A DNA stretch of 64,000 nt from Monocercomonoides exilis (Eukaryota > Preaxostyla > Oxymonadida > Polymastigidae). Position numbers and translations under genes: made by a program. The notes under the pieces were generated by a model that was given only the letters and a program-made list of their open reading frames with translations, was not told the origin of the DNA and did not search any database. The stretch covers positions 186,001 to 250,000 of the forward strand of contig LSRY02000035.1 in the NCBI GenBank assembly GCA_001643675.2, written 5' to 3'. Below, one piece after another: positions 36,610-54,250 of the stretch; within the stretch, counting starts at the first letter, position 1, and the number at the start of each line of letters is the position of its first letter.

Positions 36610-39600
36610 CTACATTTCATTCTCCATCACTTCATTCATGCCAAACTCCTTCCTCTTCGCATCGTACTGCCTCATCTTCAGAACCCTCGTCATCTCCTGC
36701 CACTCCGCCAGATCTCTTTGCCTCGACTGCGCCAGCTGCTCCACCGCCGCCCTCTTCTTCTCACACTCTCTCTGCAACCTCTCGTTCTTCCTCTTCAGTG
36801 CTTCCACTTCTTTCCTTTTTTGCTCCACCGCATAGCTCACTTTCGCTTTCTCCAGCGAGTCCCTCTCTCGTTCCTGCGCCATCAGCTCCAGCGCATTCTC
36901 TGCTGCTTCTTCTGCCCGCTGTGCTGCTTGCATTTCTTTCACTGCTAAGCTTCGTGCAACACGAACCTGTGAAAGCTCGGCTTTTGCAATGCGGAGCGCC
37001 TTTTGGAGGGCAAAGACGGTGGAGCGGGAAGGCTGAGGCTGCGATGGATGCTGCGATAATTGTGTGGGAGCTGAAGAGGAAGAGGGAGAAGAAGAAGAAG
37101 AAGATGATGATGATGATGAAGTGTGAGCAGGTGTCTGCATCGGAGTGGATGAAGAAGGAGAAGAAGTCGGATAAGGAGCATAATATGAAAGTGCAGGAGG
37201 AGGGGGAGGAAGCGGAGATGAAGAAGGGTATTTTGATGGAGGAACAAACGGTGGCTGTTGCATGGGCGGAGGAGGCAAATAGAAAGGAAATGGAAGCAGC
37301 TGTTGCGAAGGTGTACCAGCCAAACGAGAAGAAGACTTTGAATCTGATTGCTTTGCTGACTTACTTTTTGCCTTCGTTTTTGACATCTTCTTTTTCTTTT
37401 TCTTTTTCTTCTGCACTTCTTCATTCTTTCTGTTCTTAGACTCCAACTCAGATGCTTCTGACCTTCTTGTCCTGTTTGTTCTGCTTGTTGCCACACTTCT
37501 TTCATCTTTTGCTTTTATTCCTGGTGTTGGAGTTCGCCTTCTCTGTTGCTTTTTTGCAGTCGCCTTCTTCTTCTTCTTCTTCTTCATTGTTTCCTTCTTC
37601 GATTCCTTCTGATCTAAATAAAATTGTTCCGTCTCTTTTGGAATTGTATTTTCTCTTTGAATGGAAGACGGATCAGCTGCAGTTATCCAACCTAATCGAG
37701 ATTCATCATAATCCTCTTCTTCCATTTCCTCCTCCTCCTCTTCCAATTCTTCCTCTTCTTCTTCTTCCTCCTCCTCCTCATCTTCTTCTTCAGTTTCACT
37801 GCCGTTGTTGTCTTCATCCAACTCTGAGTCACTTTCTTCTTTCTTTTCTGTTATGCCTTTCTTTCTTTGCTTTTTCTCTCCTTCTTTTATCACTTTGAGC
37901 AACGTCTCAATCAACTTCCCTATTCTATCATTTTCTTCGTTTTTGTCTTCATTATCTGTTGATTTCTTCTGTTCTTTTTTGGCTTTCTGCTTTTCGGTGC
38001 CTGCTTTTGCCATCTTTCCGGAAGACTTTTTATAACTTTTATTCTTTTCATCTGCAATTTCTTCTTGCTCCATTCTTTTCGGTGTGTTCTTTTGTGGAGT
38101 TTGCGTCTTTTTATTCAACACGTTTTGTGCGGTTGGAGTATTATGTGCCTTTTTAGAGGAGCTTTTTAGTGTTTTATTTCTTTCTGTGTTTTGAGCGGAA
38201 TTGAAACTTACATCAATCTCTTCTGAATCACTTGAAGAATCACTTGAAGTGCTTGAGTCTTCTTCTCTATCATTATCTCCATCATCTTCTCCTTTTTCAT
38301 CTTCTTCCCTCTTCTCTTCATCATCTTCTGATTCAATTTCCGGTTCATTTTGGATTTTCTGTGAACGTTTAGAGTGTTTTGCTTGCTTTTTTGAAGCAGC
38401 TAATTGCCTTTCATTGTCTGAAAACAGAGGAACTCTTTTGGATGATACGTGTGTTTGAAGTGAGGATGAAAGAAAAGAAGGTGGAGAAGAAGAAGAAGAT
38501 GATGATGACGAAGATGAAGGAGAAGGAAATTGTCTTGATACTTTCTTCTGTGATGGCGTATCTGTTACCGAAAAAGAGGAATTCGGTTTTGAGTTTTCTT
38601 TTTGCTGATTGTGCCTGTTTTGCTGTTCAATCAGCATTTGTCTGAATCTTCTGAATATTTCTTCTGCTTTTCTGCTGTTTTCTTTGTCTTTTTCATCAAC
38701 AAAGCTTTCTTCTTCTTCTTCTTCTTTTTCAACATCATCACCTTCATCTTCGCCATTATCATCATCACCATCTTCATCATATTCCTTTTCTTGTCTTGCT
38801 TGAGATACATTTGATTTCTTATTTTGACTTGTTTTTTTCATTTTACTGTTAACTAGTCTATTCTCTTTCTCTTCACTTTCAGAAGAGCCATCATCTTCTT
38901 CTTCACTTCTGTCATCATTTTCACCATCTTCATCACCAGCATCAATCTCTTTTTCCCTGTCAGCATCATCACCACTTTTGTCCTCCTCTTCCTCTTCCTC
39001 TTCATCATCCTCATTATCTTCTCCATCTATTTTTCCTTCTCTTTCATTATTGCTTGATTCAGAATCTGATTGTTCTTCAGAGCTTTCATCGTCTTGTTTG
39101 GGAAACGAACGAATATTAGAAGAATTTTTTTGCGTTTTTTTGAACGATGAATTTGGAACTTTCTCGTCAAAGTCACCATTTTTGACTTTTCCCTTTTGTT
39201 TGGGCTTTCCTTCATCATCTTCTATCTCCGAAACACTTCGTTTCACTTCAGTTTTTTGCTTGCCTTTTCCTTTTAATGGTTTTTTCTCCATTCTATCATT
39301 TCTTTTCTCTTTTGTATTTTTGCTCAGTTGTGAATCATCTCCTTTCTTTTGACTTAAAGCAGAATTTTGCAATTGTCCAGATAAATGCCTCTCATTTTCT
39401 TTCCTTCCACTTTTTTTAGGTTTTCTTTCAAATTCTTTTTGTGAATGGCTTTTCTCTTTTCCATCTGTTGAAGATGGCAATACTTCATTTTTTGAAGGAG
39501 ACATGCGATAATTCGAAGGGAGAGGAGATGGCGGTGATTGAGCGGTTACAGATGAAGAAGGATCTCTCTTTTTCATTTCGTTGAAAGATGAATGCGAAGA

Positions 39601-40335
39601 TGCTGGTGGTGTTGAAGTAAGTTGCTTGTATGTCGAAAGAATGGCCAAAAAACTTGGAGAAAGAGATTGATCTTGGAACAATGATGATGAATGAGAAGGT
39701 GTCGTTGGCTGCATATTTTCTGATGAATGATGTGCAATCAAATTCGTTTGTTCAATTTCAGATGAACGATTCCTCGAAGCATTTATTTGTTTTGAAGAAG
39801 AAATTGATGATTCTTCTGATATTGAAGATGGCGTAAATGAAGTTAAAGAAGAATAATTGGCTTTTTGACTTGGAAAAGGAGATGCGTTGTGAGGGGATGA
39901 TGTTTTACGTGATGTGTATTCGTTCGAATCTTCATCAAAATGAAATGTGTGTGAAGTTGATTCAGGTGAATGAATCGGTGAAGATACATCAAAAGATGAC
40001 AAAGAACAAGATGAAAGTGATGCTGCAGATGGAGATGTAGGAATTGAAAGGGATGAAACAGGTGGAGGCGGAGGCAATTGACGAACATGCGTTTTGGAAT
40101 AACTTTCATTATTATAATCAGATGATCCTTGCTTCATTTGATATTTATGAGTGTCCAGTTCGTTGCTGGATGCTTGAAAATGAAGACCGCTCGAAGGTGT
40201 CTGCAAAATTCCAGAGTATGTTGGATCAACAGAAGAATGAGTCTGAAAATTTTGCAATGATTCGTCATTCGTCTTATATTGTGATTTTTGAATTTCTGGT
40301 GGGAAAGGACGTGCAAATGTCAAAGGATTTGACAT
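36610..40335 (-). CDS. Unrecognised Ser/acidic-rich protein with C-terminal coiled coil
   Basis: Single exon of 1241 residues, ATG at 40335, stop TAG. The N-terminal third is Ser/Pro-rich and ordinary in complexity (MSNPLTFARPFPPEIQKSQY, SSLSIPTSPSAASLSSCSLS). The middle alternates Lys-rich and strongly acidic stretches (several DDEEEEEEE-type runs) with QMLIEQQNRHNQQKENSKPN between them. Near the C-terminus a Pro-rich linker (FYLPPPPMQQPPFVPPSKYP) precedes a clear coiled coil of ~130 residues (QKALRIAKAELSQVRVARSL, QKRKEVEALKRKNERLQREC, AEWQEMTRVLKMRQYDAKRK). There is no signal peptide, membrane segment or catalytic motif. Lys/Arg-rich patches could act in nuclear import or nucleic-acid binding, but I cannot assign a function. 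Its lack of introns contrasts with most neighbours. Confidence 0.8.
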   Translation of the reverse strand: MSNPLTFARPFPPEIQKSQYKTNDESLQNFQTHSSVDPTYSGILQTPSSGLHFQASSNELDTHKYQMKQGSSDYNNESYSKTHVRQLPPPPPVSSLSIPTSPSAASLSSCSLSSFDVSSPIHSPESTSHTFHFDEDSNEYTSRKTSSPHNASPFPSQKANYSSLTSFTPSSISEESSISSSKQINASRNRSSEIEQTNLIAHHSSENMQPTTPSHSSSLFQDQSLSPSFLAILSTYKQLTSTPPASSHSSFNEMKKRDPSSSVTAQSPPSPLPSNYRMSPSKNEVLPSSTDGKEKSHSQKEFERKPKKSGRKENERHLSGQLQNSALSQKKGDDSQLSKNTKEKRNDRMEKKPLKGKGKQKTEVKRSVSEIEDDEGKPKQKGKVKNGDFDEKVPNSSFKKTQKNSSNIRSFPKQDDESSEEQSDSESSNNEREGKIDGEDNEDDEEEEEEEDKSGDDADREKEIDAGDEDGENDDRSEEEDDGSSESEEKENRLVNSKMKKTSQNKKSNVSQARQEKEYDEDGDDDNGEDEGDDVEKEEEEEESFVDEKDKENSRKAEEIFRRFRQMLIEQQNRHNQQKENSKPNSSFSVTDTPSQKKVSRQFPSPSSSSSSSSSSSPPSFLSSSLQTHVSSKRVPLFSDNERQLAASKKQAKHSKRSQKIQNEPEIESEDDEEKREEDEKGEDDGDNDREEDSSTSSDSSSDSEEIDVSFNSAQNTERNKTLKSSSKKAHNTPTAQNVLNKKTQTPQKNTPKRMEQEEIADEKNKSYKKSSGKMAKAGTEKQKAKKEQKKSTDNEDKNEENDRIGKLIETLLKVIKEGEKKQRKKGITEKKEESDSELDEDNNGSETEEEDEEEEEEEEEEELEEEEEEMEEEDYDESRLGWITAADPSSIQRENTIPKETEQFYLDQKESKKETMKKKKKKKATAKKQQRRRTPTPGIKAKDERSVATSRTNRTRRSEASELESKNRKNEEVQKKKKKKKKMSKTKAKSKSAKQSDSKSSSRLAGTPSQQLLPFPFYLPPPPMQQPPFVPPSKYPSSSPLPPPPPALSYYAPYPTSSPSSSTPMQTPAHTSSSSSSSSSSSPSSSSAPTQLSQHPSQPQPSRSTVFALQKALRIAKAELSQVRVARSLAVKEMQAAQRAEEAAENALELMAQERERDSLEKAKVSYAVEQKRKEVEALKRKNERLQRECEKKRAAVEQLAQSRQRDLAEWQEMTRVLKMRQYDAKRKEFGMNEVMENEM

Positions 40336-40908
40336 TAATATTTTCTTTTTTGGGATATATTGATTTAATTAAATTTTCCAAGTTCAAATTGAAAATATGA
40401 TCAAGATATATATAATAATTTTTTCAATGTGATTGAAATCTGAAGATTCACTAAATCCAATTTTTTGTATATTTTTTAGTAATATTTTTTTAAGTACATA
40501 AACCTTTTGATAATATTTTTTTCATTTGAAAAATAGAAACAAAGATTTAGAAAAACAAAAATGTCATTTGTTTTTAAAAAAAACAAAAAATTAGTGTATA
40601 AAGAATGCGAATGGTGTTAAAAAAAGTAAAATTTATAAAACTTACATATGAATTAACTCTAAAATTCTAATTCTCAAAATGATTTTGAATGTAGATGGGT
40701 GTTAATATTTTACCCTATAAAAAGACATAATAACTTTAAAAGACAACGAAAAATTTAGAATATATCAATATTACGATCAACTTAAAGTTAATTGAATGCA
40801 ATACATAATACGTTTATTTCTCTGTCTTTGAGTAATTCTTTCAGAAAGCACCTCTTCAAAGAAGCATCACAATTCATGAATTCAAATTCACTTTTAACAT
40901 TCATTTGT
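40336..40908. other. Intergenic, AT-rich, no gene recognised
   Basis: Upstream region of the coiled-coil gene and 3' flank of the hydrolase gene, both on the minus strand. It is rich in A and T runs. No gene or repeat of note. Confidence 0.6.
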
Positions 40909-42287
40909 TCAAATTCCAAATCCGTTCTTCCTTCTCATTGCAACATTGCTTTCCTCAGTGATCATTTTAGCTTGCTTTGGTTCATTTATTTCTATGTTTT
41001 GTATGTTTTGTATTTGTTCTGTCACAATCACTTTTTGCTTGCTATCAGTTTTCTGGCAAGATAACTCAGAACTTTCTTCTTCGTCAGCTTCGCTGTCTCC
41101 TTCATACTCTTCATTTTCCAGCCATTTTCGGATTTTCCTGACAACAATTTTTCCTTCTTCATCCCAATCCGTATTGTGGAGCCCACGTGGAAGGGATATT
41201 AACAACTTTTTTTTCGCAGCTAAATATGTCAAAAATTAATCACCTTTTAAAACTCAAAAAAAATTGAATAATCAATACCAGAGAGTTTGTAAAGCAATTG
41301 AGAATGAAATGAGGGAACAAGACCATCGCACATTCCTTCATATTTATGATGAGTTATTTCAAAAAATAGTTTAATAATGAAAGCATTTAAATGAATATTT
41401 GAATCCAATTTGTACAAAATTTTATTCAAACCTCTAATAAAAACGGTCTTTGTTCGTATATGTGTGATATTTTCTCTGCTATTCCAAACATTGTCGAATA
41501 TGTAATCAATTGCTGGATGAATAATTTTTGGAGCAATAATAGCAGCCATAGCTCGAAGGGACATTGGACTATTCTCAAGAATCAACGTTGTTGCTTTGTC
41601 AGGATGTTGCCTAACATAATCGACTGCAATTGCACCACCAAGTGAATGGCCATAAATCCATAATTCAGAAGCCTTCCCTTGATTCACAAATTCTTGAGCC
41701 AAATCAACAGCTGCATTTACATCTGCCCTAATTCCGTCATGTGTTGGGAATTCATTTTCGGAATGTCCATATCCGCGATAATCAAATGCTAATATATTAA
41801 GATGAAGCTGCTGATTTATTGTGGCTAGCTTAAATGCTCTTGATTCTAAATCTATTAAATTTGATAAAAATCTTTTTTAAAAAAACAAATAAATCATAAA
41901 AAATCAAATACTTCCTGCATTTCCATGACAATAAACCATCAGCGGCTCATTTTTTGTGTACGGTATCCACCAACCTTCCTTATTAATTTATAAAATCAAA
42001 AAATATCTAAAAATAAAAAAATGAAGCATATACCAATTGTTTGCCATCTGAAGTCTTGACATGAATAGTCTCATAAGATGCTATCAAATTTGTTTTCATG
42101 CAACATTATTTTTTAAGAATGCAACTCAAAAATCAAACAAACATCCAAAATATTGTGGATTTAATCTAAAGGGCTTTGTTTCCGGTTGTGGATCGTAACA
42201 AAACACAGCATGAATATACTTCAACACGTTGATTAACACTATATACCCCACCACTCCAAATAAAGAGGCAATAACCAGCTTATTCAT
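40909..42287 (-). CDS. ABHD13/Bem46-like alpha/beta hydrolase, membrane-anchored
   Basis: Six exons: 42287-42143, 42080-42034, 41978-41912, 41851-41432, 41335-41279, 41219-40909; 348 residues. An N-terminal hydrophobic segment (MNKLVIASLFGVVGYIVLIN) should anchor it. The hydrolase core has the oxyanion element MVYCHGNAGN, the FDYRGYGHSE strand-turn, the nucleophile elbow YGHSLGG (Ser156), the acid in MCDGLVP (Asp230) and the base in PRGLHNTDW (His260). The full catalytic triad is present in the order and spacing of Bem46/ABHD12/ABHD13 enzymes, which are serine hydrolases or acyl-protein thioesterases. The last ~75 residues are an acidic, Gln-rich tail not usual for the family. The start codon is 89 bp from that of the divergent FG-GAP gene, suggesting shared control. 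The substrate cannot be predicted. Confidence 0.9.
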
Positions 42288-42376
42288 CCAAAGAATATCT
42301 TATTATTTTATGGTTAGTTTACCATACTTATTTTTATCTTTTAAAGTTTTTTATTTTGCCGCAAGTGTAGTGGCAA
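42288..42376. promoter_or_regulatory. Shared divergent promoter region, hydrolase / FG-GAP gene
   Basis: Only 89 bp separate the two start codons, so both 5' untranslated regions and any promoter must lie here or overlap. AT-rich, with no motif I can name. Confidence 0.5.
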
Positions 42377-45300
42377 ATGTTGCATATTCTCTCTAAGAAT
42401 ACGCATACAATAATATTTACTGCATTATATCTTATTTCTCTGGTGCATACAGCCCAATGGACTTTGTTCCCACAAAGTGGTAATAATGGAGTTTCTTTTG
42501 GATTCCATACACAATTGATAGGACCAGATACTATTGCAGTGCATGGCATGTTTTTTTATCTGTTATTTATTATAATATATGATATATTTTTATTTTTTTA
42601 AGAACAAAACTCTGACACAGAATCAGTTGTTCATTTATTTAAACTGTACATATACGATTGGGTCAAAATTGCTACACTCGTTCCAGAAAATAAAAGCTAT
42701 GGATTCGGAACTTCGCTGTCTTCATCAACAGTTTTTGAAAAAGATGAAACATGCTTAGCAATTGGTTCTCCCTGCCTTTCTCCAAATTATTTGAAAAATT
42801 CAATAGAGACAAATCGTGATTTCTGCACTTCGGTAAATAACAGCTGTAAAGGATCAGTAACGATTGCGTGCCGTAAAAGTGATAGGGGTTTGCACTTTTG
42901 AAAATTTTTAATATGATGATTTTTTTTTGCATGAATGCAGAAGGATGGAGCGTTGTCAAAACAATTGAAGGAAATTCACCATCATTCGGAGCTAGCGTTC
43001 ATTTATCTGATAGTTGGCTTTTTGTTGGATCTCCATGTGAATCAACAGGCAGCAGTAATCAATCAAATTTTCAATCAAACGATTTTCGTGTTGAGCTTCG
43101 AGGAATTCACAATCCAACTCGAGTCAAAGTGATTAATTATCCCGTTGAAATCAAGCGGACGAGATTAATGTACACGAAAGCTCGATTTTACATAGAAAAA
43201 TCGATTCAGAAATTGAAGAATGGACTAAATCTTCTTTTTCACACGATTTCTCAAAGAATCAGCACACTCTGTTCTTTTTCAATCAGAAGAAACAAAAATG
43301 CAAAAATTGAAGATTCTTTTCAGTCTTCATCGGAAGACAGACAAAGAATTGAACTGACAGACAAGATGGTGTTTGATTTGAGAGATGACATTCAACAGCA
43401 AACATTTTCCAAGCAAAATTCACTAAAGCATACAAGAACATCAAAAATCAATGGCAATCCCTATTCTCCAAACACCATAAATACTGATGAGAGTGCAGAT
43501 TCAAATACAAATTATTCAAATGATATGAACAATACAAATGACTCAAATGGCACAAATGATGGAAATGGAAGGGTGTATTGCTATTCTGCTTTAGGTGAGT
43601 TCAATGGTGTCATCACATTCGGGAATTATGCACAGCTGTGGAATAGCCAGCATCAGAATTCTGTGAATGCAGCTTCTGAACCCGAGAAATGTACAACTTC
43701 ATTTAATTCCTCTATTAGCAATAATAAAAGTGAAGTTAATTCAACTTCCATTTTTTCTTCTTTGAATGTCACAGATGACAATCACACAGACATAAACAGA
43801 AGTGTTCAGAAAGCAAACTCCCAGTTGAATTTCACTCCACCTTCGCCTCATTTCGGGATATCTCTTTCTTTCAGTCGCAGCCGTCTTTGCGTTGGCGGCT
43901 TTGATACTCCATTTGTTTCGATCATTCATTTCACTTCGCTTGATTTTCTCGGTGAAAATACAAAGAATTCAGATGAAAGTGAAAGCGAAAGCGAAAGAAA
44001 TAATAATCGAAAAATTAAAAGAGAAGGAGAAGGAAAAAGAGAAAGAGAAAGCTATTCATTGAATTTCTTGTCTCTTGGAGAAGAGCAAGTCAATGAGACA
44101 GCTGAAACAACTGTTTTGTTTGAGAAGGAGCCAGTTGTGAGGTATTTATCACATCCTCTTGTTCTTCTGTCTTATGTCAACAACACTATGTGGAGAGAAA
44201 GAGAAAAAGAGTACCAGGATCCAACAGATCAATTGAATTTTGATGGAATTTCTTCTTCTTCTTCTCCTTCTCCTTCGATTTCTTTCTCTCCCTCACATCT
44301 CCCCAACCAGCCCACCCGAAAGCCTCCTCCTCTTATGTTTGGCCATTCAGTTGCGATGCTCTTTGGAGGAGGAAATGTGATTGTGTCGTGTGCTGGCTGG
44401 GATGGAGGAAATGGAGCAGCAATGCATTTCATATCGCATCTGGTGGATGATTCTATGCTATTCCGTACTCTTTCAGGAAGGAATGGAATGGAGGAATCAG
44501 AATTTGAAGGGAAAAGAGAAGAAGGAGAAGTAGAAAAAAGAGCAAAAAAACAAGGAGACAAAAGAAGCACATTCAATTTGAATGAAGTTAACACACCTGC
44601 TGGTCCTTATGTGGGCACACCGTATTTGTCAGAGATTGTCCGAGAGGAGGAGATACAAACAGCAAACAGCGCAGCAATGGCATTTTCCTCCAGCTCATCC
44701 AGCAATCAGAGGCAAAGCAATGAAGGAGGGTATTTCGAAGGCGAAGAAGACAACTTGTTTTTCGCCTCTTCTATTTCTGCTGACAAAGAATCGCTGGCTG
44801 TGTCGATTGGGTCGCCGTTTCTGGATCCCACAGCAGTGAAGCTGAAGAACTTGGAGAATGTCAAGTTCCCAGATGCTGTTTATAATGATGAAAAAACACA
44901 AAACCGGACGTTTCATTCGAAAAGTGTTCAATTGTCATCATTTTTATCGCAAACTTCTTCTTCTTCAAATATTCCCTTTTCTTCTTCATTCAAAAGGGCT
45001 TCTTTGCCCAAATTCTTCTCTTTCTATTCCTCTCCTTCTGCCGGATGCGCGTTACGGTATCGGATTTTGCTGAAGAAGATGACAAAAAGCGAAGAAAGTG
45101 GAGAGAGGGAGAAGTTGGACAATCAATGGAAAGAATGGCATAAAGCACTTCAGAATGGAGTTTCACAGTATTTCTCATCATCATCATCATCATCATCATC
45201 ATCTTCTTCTTCTTCTTCGTCATCGCAGTTATCATCCTCTTCTTCTTGTTTGCATTCGTCTTCTTCTTCTTCTTCTTCATTCTTATCAACTCAATCACAC

Positions 45301-47467
45301 ATCACTCAAGAAGCCATTTCACAAAACGATACTCAAACATCTGATGAATGTTCCACATTTCACTCTTCTCCAATTTCTTCTTCATCTTCATCTGCTTCTG
45401 CTTCCTCTTCTTCCACATCTTTTTCTTCTTCCTCTCTCTCATCATCCTCTCCCAACAACCCCCCATTCACTCCATCATCTGCCTCAGAGTCTCACTTGTA
45501 TCTTTCTCTCTCGCAACAAGGCAAGATTGTGCCAGGAGGGGCAGACAGCATTTCCTTCTATGTTGTTTCATCGCAGACGAAGACAGCGCAACACAGAGGA
45601 AACTGGATGGTGCTGACAAAGTGTGTTCCCAGAGCAATTATGCCAGATGAGGTGAGGATGGAGATGGGGATGAAGAATGGGCTGAAGACGGCAATGAGGA
45701 AGGAGAAGGAAAAGGAGAAAGAGGAGAAGAAGAGCTATGCGATAATGGATGAAGAAGAAGGAAAAAATGGATATGTGAATGGAAACTTATTACTTAATGA
45801 TTCATGTTATGCTTCAGCAAGCTCAAATTCTTCTTTTTCATCTTTGTTTTTATTGAACAGTTTCAATGACCAATCAAAAGATGTAGCTTTTGAGCCGTTT
45901 GACTGCAAAGTGCATGTTGTGTCTTTGTTTTCGGGTACAAGAGATGATTCAGAATACATGGCAGCCTTCTTCTTCTGCATCATTCTCAGTGGAATCACAC
46001 TTATTCGTATGATTTTTATTTTTATATTTATTTTTATTAATTTTTGATGTTATTATAATTTAATGAATTATATTTAAATATCTTTATTTATTTGTATCTA
46101 TTTCCATCAAATTTATTGCTTATAAATTGATTTTCAATGAAAATTCTATTCTTCATTGGCTTCGTTTCATCAGTTTTCGCGATCACAAGTCGGGTTTGTG
46201 CATTTGCAGCTTCCATTCTTGGTTCATATTATTGATAAAACTATACTTTTTCTTTCTTTCTTTTTCTCCATATAATTGTGAAACTCTTTTCTTTTCTATG
46301 TAAAATGGCCTCAACATTCAATAAAAAATTGGATATATTTTTCTTTCTGCCCTTTCTTTTCTTTCTTTCTTTTCTTTTTTTCCTTTTATTTAATTTCATT
46401 TTTTTCTTCTTTAGTGCATCATTCCTCGAATGGGGATTATACCAATAGCACAAATCAGGTTTGCGCAAATGGGAGAAGAAGAAGGAGGAGAAGCAGAAGA
46501 AGAGGAAGGAGAAGGAGAAGGAGAAGAAGGAAATCAAAGAGGAAGAAATAGAAGAAGGCGAAGAAACAGAAGAAGAGACAGGAGGAGGAGAAGAAGAGAG
46601 ATGAGAGAAAGAAGAAGAGAGCAGGAGGAGTTGAATGAGGAAGCAACAGAAGTGGAAGGAGGAAGAGAAGAAGATGACAGCGATGATGATGATGATGACG
46701 ACGACTACGATGAAAGTAACAGTGGAAGAGAAAATGACAATGCAGAAGGAAATTCAAATGGAAGAGCAGGCAGAACAGGAGCAAGAAGTGGGGATGCTGA
46801 TGAATCAAGGAACGGAGAAAGAGGAAATAAAGAGGAAGAAATGAATGATTATGCGAATGAAGAAATTCCTCAAGTTCTGATAACAGAAGATGAAGTGAAC
46901 GATTACAGTAATAATGATAATAATAACGATGCAAACAATTACACAGGGAATATGAAGGAAGATGAGTATGGAGTCAGCATTGAGATGGAGGAGGACACAG
47001 ATGCTCTTTTGCCTGATGCGACGAATTCAGCGATGACAACAACGAAAGAGAAGCCGAATGGGATTGTTCGAAGCAGTCTGCGAACGCAACTGCAAGCAAA
47101 AGAAGAGAAAGCGAAGAAGCAGGAGAATTCTGGAAGAAATGTGTTGCCGGCTTCATCAACAACATCTTCTTCTTCTTCTTCTGTTTCTACTGCTGCTGCT
47201 TCTTCTTTGTCTTTGTCGTCTTCTTCACTTCAAACTCAGATTTCTCAAGAGCCAACACGTGAACAACTCAGAAACTTGCTGTTAAGTTCTGTGATTCGAA
47301 CACAAGAGAGAGAAAAGGAAAGAGAAAAGGAAAGAGAAAGAGAAATGCAAAATGAAGGAAATGGATTGACTTCTGTGGACTTGAATGAAGAACATCAGAT
47401 TGGATTCTCAAGGAATGATACAGAAAGCCCAGGGGTTGGATTTGATATGCACAATGCAAAAATATAA
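42377..47467 (+). CDS. Type I membrane protein with FG-GAP-like beta-propeller repeats
   Basis: Five exons: 42377-42545, 42603-42887, 42941-46006, 46174-46193 (20 nt), 46415-47467; 1530 residues. A signal peptide (HTIIFTALYLISLVHTA) is followed by FG-GAP-type units: NGVSFGFHTQLIGPDTIAVH, KSYGFGTSLSSSTVFEKDET with LAIGSPC, and FGASVHLSDSWLFVGSPC. Further out come PHFGISLSFSRSRLCVGGFD, LMFGHSVAMLFGGGNVIVSC and LFFASSISADKESLAVSIGS. These repeats form the propeller of integrin alpha-like proteins. Ser/Asn-rich loops separate the units. A membrane segment (MAAFFFCIILSGITLI, continued by the micro-exon as LFAITSR) leads to an Arg-rich then acidic cytoplasmic tail containing a [DE]xxxLL sorting motif (DTDALL, 46994-47011). 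The first intron uses GC-AG. Retaining intron 4 would stop at a TGA near 46234 and remove the tail. Ligand unknown. Confidence 0.8.
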
Positions 47468-48230
47468 AATTAAAGTTGAAGAGGTAAAATTTAGGTAGAA
47501 ATTATTTTTGTTATTTTTTCGTAACAAAAAAGGAGGTGGAAATTATTTTTCATTGCTTCAGAAATATGATTGGTATTTATTATTCTCCTGATTTTCTTTT
47601 TATTTATTTATAAGCATTATTATTATTCATGTTATGCAAAGATTTTAAGAAAAATGGATTCTTCTTTTATTTTATTTTTTAATTTTTTATTTTTTTCTGA
47701 TTGAATTATCAATCATTAAGTAATTGTTTTTTATTTAAATCTCAATTCAATAAATAAACATTAGAATTATACACACAAGTGAAATGGAAAAGAAAAATAA
47801 TAAGTGAGAAAACAAATGATTAAAAATAGATAAATAAATAAAAATATTATTAAACAATTGAAAAAAAAATAAAAATCAGAAATAAAGAAAGCATAATTTT
47901 TCATTGAATAGCTTCAAACAATTTGAAATAAGAAGGAAAGGAAAAGAAAAGAATGATAAAAAAATATGTGTATTGAAATAAACAACAGCTTGCAGGATAA
48001 ATAACACAACGCACTATCAAACAGATTAGCACAAAAATAAAAAAAAAGAAATGAAGAATTCATTAAAAAGCTGCATAAAAAATGTAATTCAATAATGGTG
48101 TGGTGGAGTGAATTATTTATTTATTTATTTTATTTTATTTTATTTTATTTAACTTTATTTATTTATGAATAAAAATATTGATTCAACTGATAACTCTATT
48201 GTTCAATCATCAATCAAATCAATCTTGCTC
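47468..48230. other. Convergent intergenic spacer
   Basis: Very AT-rich 3' flanks of the FG-GAP gene (plus) and WDR48 (minus), with TTTA/TTTTA runs near 48114-48160. No gene seen. Confidence 0.6.
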
Positions 48231-54213
<5,983 letters not shown>

Positions 54214-54250
54214 CGAGAATTTTTCTTGTTAGATAGTGGGATGATCAAAA
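54214..54250. promoter_or_regulatory. 37-bp gap between divergent WDR48 and LEO1 start codons
   Basis: The two ATGs are separated by 37 bp of AT-rich sequence. Any promoter must be minimal or overlap the coding sequence, and the two 5' leaders must be very short or overlap. Inferred from gene positions only. Confidence 0.5.
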
